This document shows, in pieces, positions 62,202 to 64,000 of a DNA stretch of 64,000 nt. The stretch's first letter is position 1, and the number at the start of each line of letters is the position of its first letter. The stretch covers positions 248,001 through 312,000 of the forward strand of contig NZ_QPKJ02000002.1 of the NCBI RefSeq assembly GCF_003344625.1, in the 5' to 3' direction. The translations under genes and the position numbers were made by a program. This stretch comes from Solirubrobacter deserti (GTDB lineage: Bacteria; Actinomycetota; Thermoleophilia; Solirubrobacterales; Solirubrobacteraceae). The notes beneath the pieces were generated by a model. It saw nothing but the letters and a program-made list of their open reading frames with translations. It did no database searches and was not told the DNA's origin.

Positions 62202-63518
62202 ATGCAAGCGTCGGCGGCCCGTGAGGACTGGGAGCTGCCCGCTGAGCCGGCAAGCGTCACGCTGGCCCGGGGCCGTGTGCGGGAGTTCGCCGAGGAGAAC
62301 GGCGCCTCGGCCGCGGACGTCATCGATCTCACGCTCGCGGTGACCGAGGCGGTCACCAACTCGGTCATCCACGCCTTCATCGACCGCGAGCCGGGCCGTG
62401 TGCGCGTGACCGTGAGCACCGCGGAGAACGAGCTGACCGTCGTGGTGACCGACAACGGGCGCGGGATGCAGCCGCGCGCCGACAGCCCGGGGCTCGGCCT
62501 CGGGCTGCCGACGATCGGCCGGCTCGCCGCGCAGGTGGACCTGCGCGAGGCGCCCGGGGGCGGCACCGAGCTCTCGATGACGTTCGCGACGCCCGGCGTG
62601 CGCGGGCCCGCCCGCGGCGGACGCGTGAGCGTGCGCGAGTCCGAGCTGCTGAGCGCCGTGTCGCGCGTCGCGGCCGGCGCGTGGCCGGGCGAGGGAGTCG
62701 AGCGGCTCGTGGACCTGCTCGTCCCGGACGTCGCGGACGCGTGCGCGGTCGACGTGATCGGCGCCGGCGGCCAGCCGGAGCGCTTCGCGGGCCGCATCGA
62801 CGGGTCCGACGAGCTGTCCGCGTGGCTGAGCCGGCTGCGGCCTCGCCCCGACGCCGCCCGCTCGGCGACCCGTGCCGCGCTGGAGGACGGGCGCCCCCAC
62901 ATGTCCGAGCTGACGCTGGACCTGATCGAGCGGATCACCACCACTGCGCAGGACGCCACGACGATGGCCGCCACCGGCATCCGTTGGTGGGTCGTGATCC
63001 CGCTGCGCGAAGGCGACCGGCTGCTCGGCCTGCTGCACTTCGGCCTGCTGCCCGCCCGCGGCCGTCCCTCCGACGAGCTGGTGGCGTTCTTCAACGCGCT
63101 CGGCGAGCGCGCGGCGACCGGCCTCGCCCACACCCAGCTCATCACCGAGCTCCAGCGCGCCCGCCACCGCATCGAGCGCGTGCTCGACGTGCTCGCCGAG
63201 GCCGTGATCGTCCGCGACGGCGACTCGCGCCTGGTCTACGCCAACGAGGCCGCGGGCCGCCTGTTCGGCCTCGGCGTGAGCGAGCTGCGCGATCTCTCCG
63301 GCGAGGAGGTCTTCGGGCGTGCGGAGCCGATGACCCACGTCGACGGCCGGCCGCTCGAGCTCGACGAGCTGCCGTACCGGCGCCTGCTCGCCGGGCTTGA
63401 CGCGCCGCCGCTGCTGGTGCGCATGGGCGAGCGCTGGCTGCTGATCAAGACGTCGCTGCTCGACGAGGGCGAGCGGCTGGTGGTGTCCGTGATCGACGAC
63501 GTCACGCACGCGAGGTGA
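62202..63518 (+). CDS. RsbW-like ATPase-GAF-PAS signalling protein
   Basis: 438 aa. Residues 1-130: GHKL serine-kinase domain (LTLAVTEAVTNSVIHAFI N-box, VVVTDNGRGM G1 box, GLGLGLPTIGRLA G2 box). Residues ~145-320: GAF (VERLVDLLVPDVADACAVDVIG). Residues ~325-438: PAS (VLAEAVIVRDGDSRLVYANEAAGRLFGL). Anti-sigma kinase with sensor domains attached C-terminally; possible partner of the STAS proteins at 27.8 and 31.6 kb. ATG at 62202. Confidence 0.85.
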   Translation: MQASAAREDWELPAEPASVTLARGRVREFAEENGASAADVIDLTLAVTEAVTNSVIHAFIDREPGRVRVTVSTAENELTVVVTDNGRGMQPRADSPGLGLGLPTIGRLAAQVDLREAPGGGTELSMTFATPGVRGPARGGRVSVRESELLSAVSRVAAGAWPGEGVERLVDLLVPDVADACAVDVIGAGGQPERFAGRIDGSDELSAWLSRLRPRPDAARSATRAALEDGRPHMSELTLDLIERITTTAQDATTMAATGIRWWVVIPLREGDRLLGLLHFGLLPARGRPSDELVAFFNALGERAATGLAHTQLITELQRARHRIERVLDVLAEAVIVRDGDSRLVYANEAAGRLFGLGVSELRDLSGEEVFGRAEPMTHVDGRPLELDELPYRRLLAGLDAPPLLVRMGERWLLIKTSLLDEGERLVVSVIDDVTHAR

Positions 63519-63522
63519 ATCC

Positions 63523-63873
63523 ATGGCGTCCTACTCAGTCAACGAAGCCGGCGTGGCGCGAGCGCGCGAGCTGATCGACAAGCGCCAGTACGTCCTGGAC
63601 TCCGACTGGGGTGACTCCCAGCCGAACGCGGACGCCCAGAACGCGTACCTCGAGAAGCACTCCTGGGACGAGTACTCGGCCTGGCACCTCGGGCTCACCG
63701 AAGGCGCCAACGACGAGACCAAGGCTCGCTACGCGTTCGTCTACGGCGACTTCCGCCGCATCCACCGCTCGGGCCTGATCGCCTGCGTGTACCGCGCGGC
63801 CGAGTGGCGCCACAAGGACGTCGAGCTGGCCGCGCACGATCTCCTACAGCACCTGGACGACGTCAGCGGGTAG
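63523..63873 (+). CDS. Conserved small hypothetical protein
   Basis: 116 aa. YSVNEAGVARARELIDKRQYVLDSDWG, AQNAYLEKHSWDEYSAWHLGLTEGANDETKARYAFVYGDFRRIHRSGLIACVYRAAEWRHKD. A recurrent soluble actinobacterial protein, conserved throughout its length, without assigned function. ATG 4 bp after the kinase stop, no clear Shine-Dalgarno. Confidence 0.8.
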   Translation: MASYSVNEAGVARARELIDKRQYVLDSDWGDSQPNADAQNAYLEKHSWDEYSAWHLGLTEGANDETKARYAFVYGDFRRIHRSGLIACVYRAAEWRHKDVELAAHDLLQHLDDVSG

Positions 63874-63880
63874 CGGGCCG

Positions 63881-63961
63881 CCGCATGTGCCGGATTGGCG
63901 ACTGTTGCCATGCGGACACGGCGCCCGCGGTCGTCGGCCATGGATCTTCACCTTGTTGACA
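63881..63961. promoter_or_regulatory. Hairpin and outward promoter at the window end
   Basis: CCGCATG (63881-63887) pairs with CATGCGG (63909-63915), a possible weak terminator of the preceding gene. TTGACA (63956-63961), 17 bp, then GACGTT (63979-63984) forms a promoter-like pair reading off the edge. An open frame from ATG 63940 to the edge is too short to judge. Confidence 0.4.
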
Positions 63962-64000
63962 TGGCTTGTGCGCGGTGGGACGTTCGTCGTCGCGACGATG

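Noticed and set aside
59864..63172. 1102-residue minus-strand frame opposite the GH13 and kinase genes
   Set aside because: Low-complexity Arg/Ser/Val text typical of the opposite strand of GC-rich genes; plus-strand genes there have complete motifs.
1..64000. tRNA, rRNA, CRISPR arrays, insertion sequences, integrases
   Set aside because: Looked for CCA ends, regular spacer repeats and transposase motifs; none seen.

Overview
The window is very GC-rich DNA with densely packed genes, frequent ATGA/GTGA start-stop overlaps, and GTG, TTG and possibly CTG starts. Gene content (CobN plus ChlID cobaltochelatase, CbtAB, DUF6458, DUF1269, MalT-like LuxR regulators, -10 boxes of the form NANNNT) points to a high-GC actinobacterium. 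A deep branch such as Thermoleophilia/Solirubrobacterales is my best guess, but it is an impression, not a computed placement.

1-23.2 kb is a cobalamin (B12) island. A run of translationally coupled minus-strand genes reads from a CobC-like phosphatase at 21.8 kb down to cobS at 1.6 kb. It carries most corrin-ring enzymes (cobA, I, J, M, L, H, B, O, Q, E), cobN/chlID, a CbiX-CbiO fusion, cbiQ, cbiM, cbiB, a CobU-CobC fusion and cobS. One cobalamin riboswitch heads the run (about 21.8-21.9 kb). A second lies just past its end (about 1.47-1.60 kb) and leads cbtB-cbtA. cobF (cut by the window start) and cobT run on the plus strand at either end. CobG and CobK are not seen. A 50-bp, lower-GC palindromic element forms the linker of the CobU-CobC fusion.

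23.2-46.7 kb is a mosaic of accessory metabolism. It holds a TetR regulator with a double operator facing an oxidoreductase pair; a secreted S15 peptidase and a secreted GH78-like rhamnosidase that share a 114-residue C-terminal domain; two stand-alone STAS proteins; PhzF; an MhqO/MhqD-like dioxygenase-hydrolase pair; an AAA-LuxR regulator; EamA and LysR; a PLP aminotransferase; mmsA; xylA; and an MBL hydrolase.

46.6-54.4 kb is a stress-type cluster: BrkB-like membrane protein, two small paralogous proteins, DUF6458, a frameshifted HdeD-like gene, a tandem universal stress protein and DUF1269. Four 17-bp dyads of the form TCATCC-N5-GGATGA lie at the same 23-bp distance from a -10-like hexamer, which is itself 7-8 nt from a start codon. 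This looks like one undescribed regulon with leaderless transcripts. A MalT-like LuxR regulator sits inside the cluster.

54.4-64 kb holds a ZIP transporter with an apparent CTG start, a CaiB/BaiF CoA-transferase, a CBS protein, an MFS transporter, a coupled pair of a pyruvate-oxidase-like ThDP enzyme and a TreS-like GH13 enzyme, a serine-kinase/GAF/PAS signalling protein and a small conserved protein.
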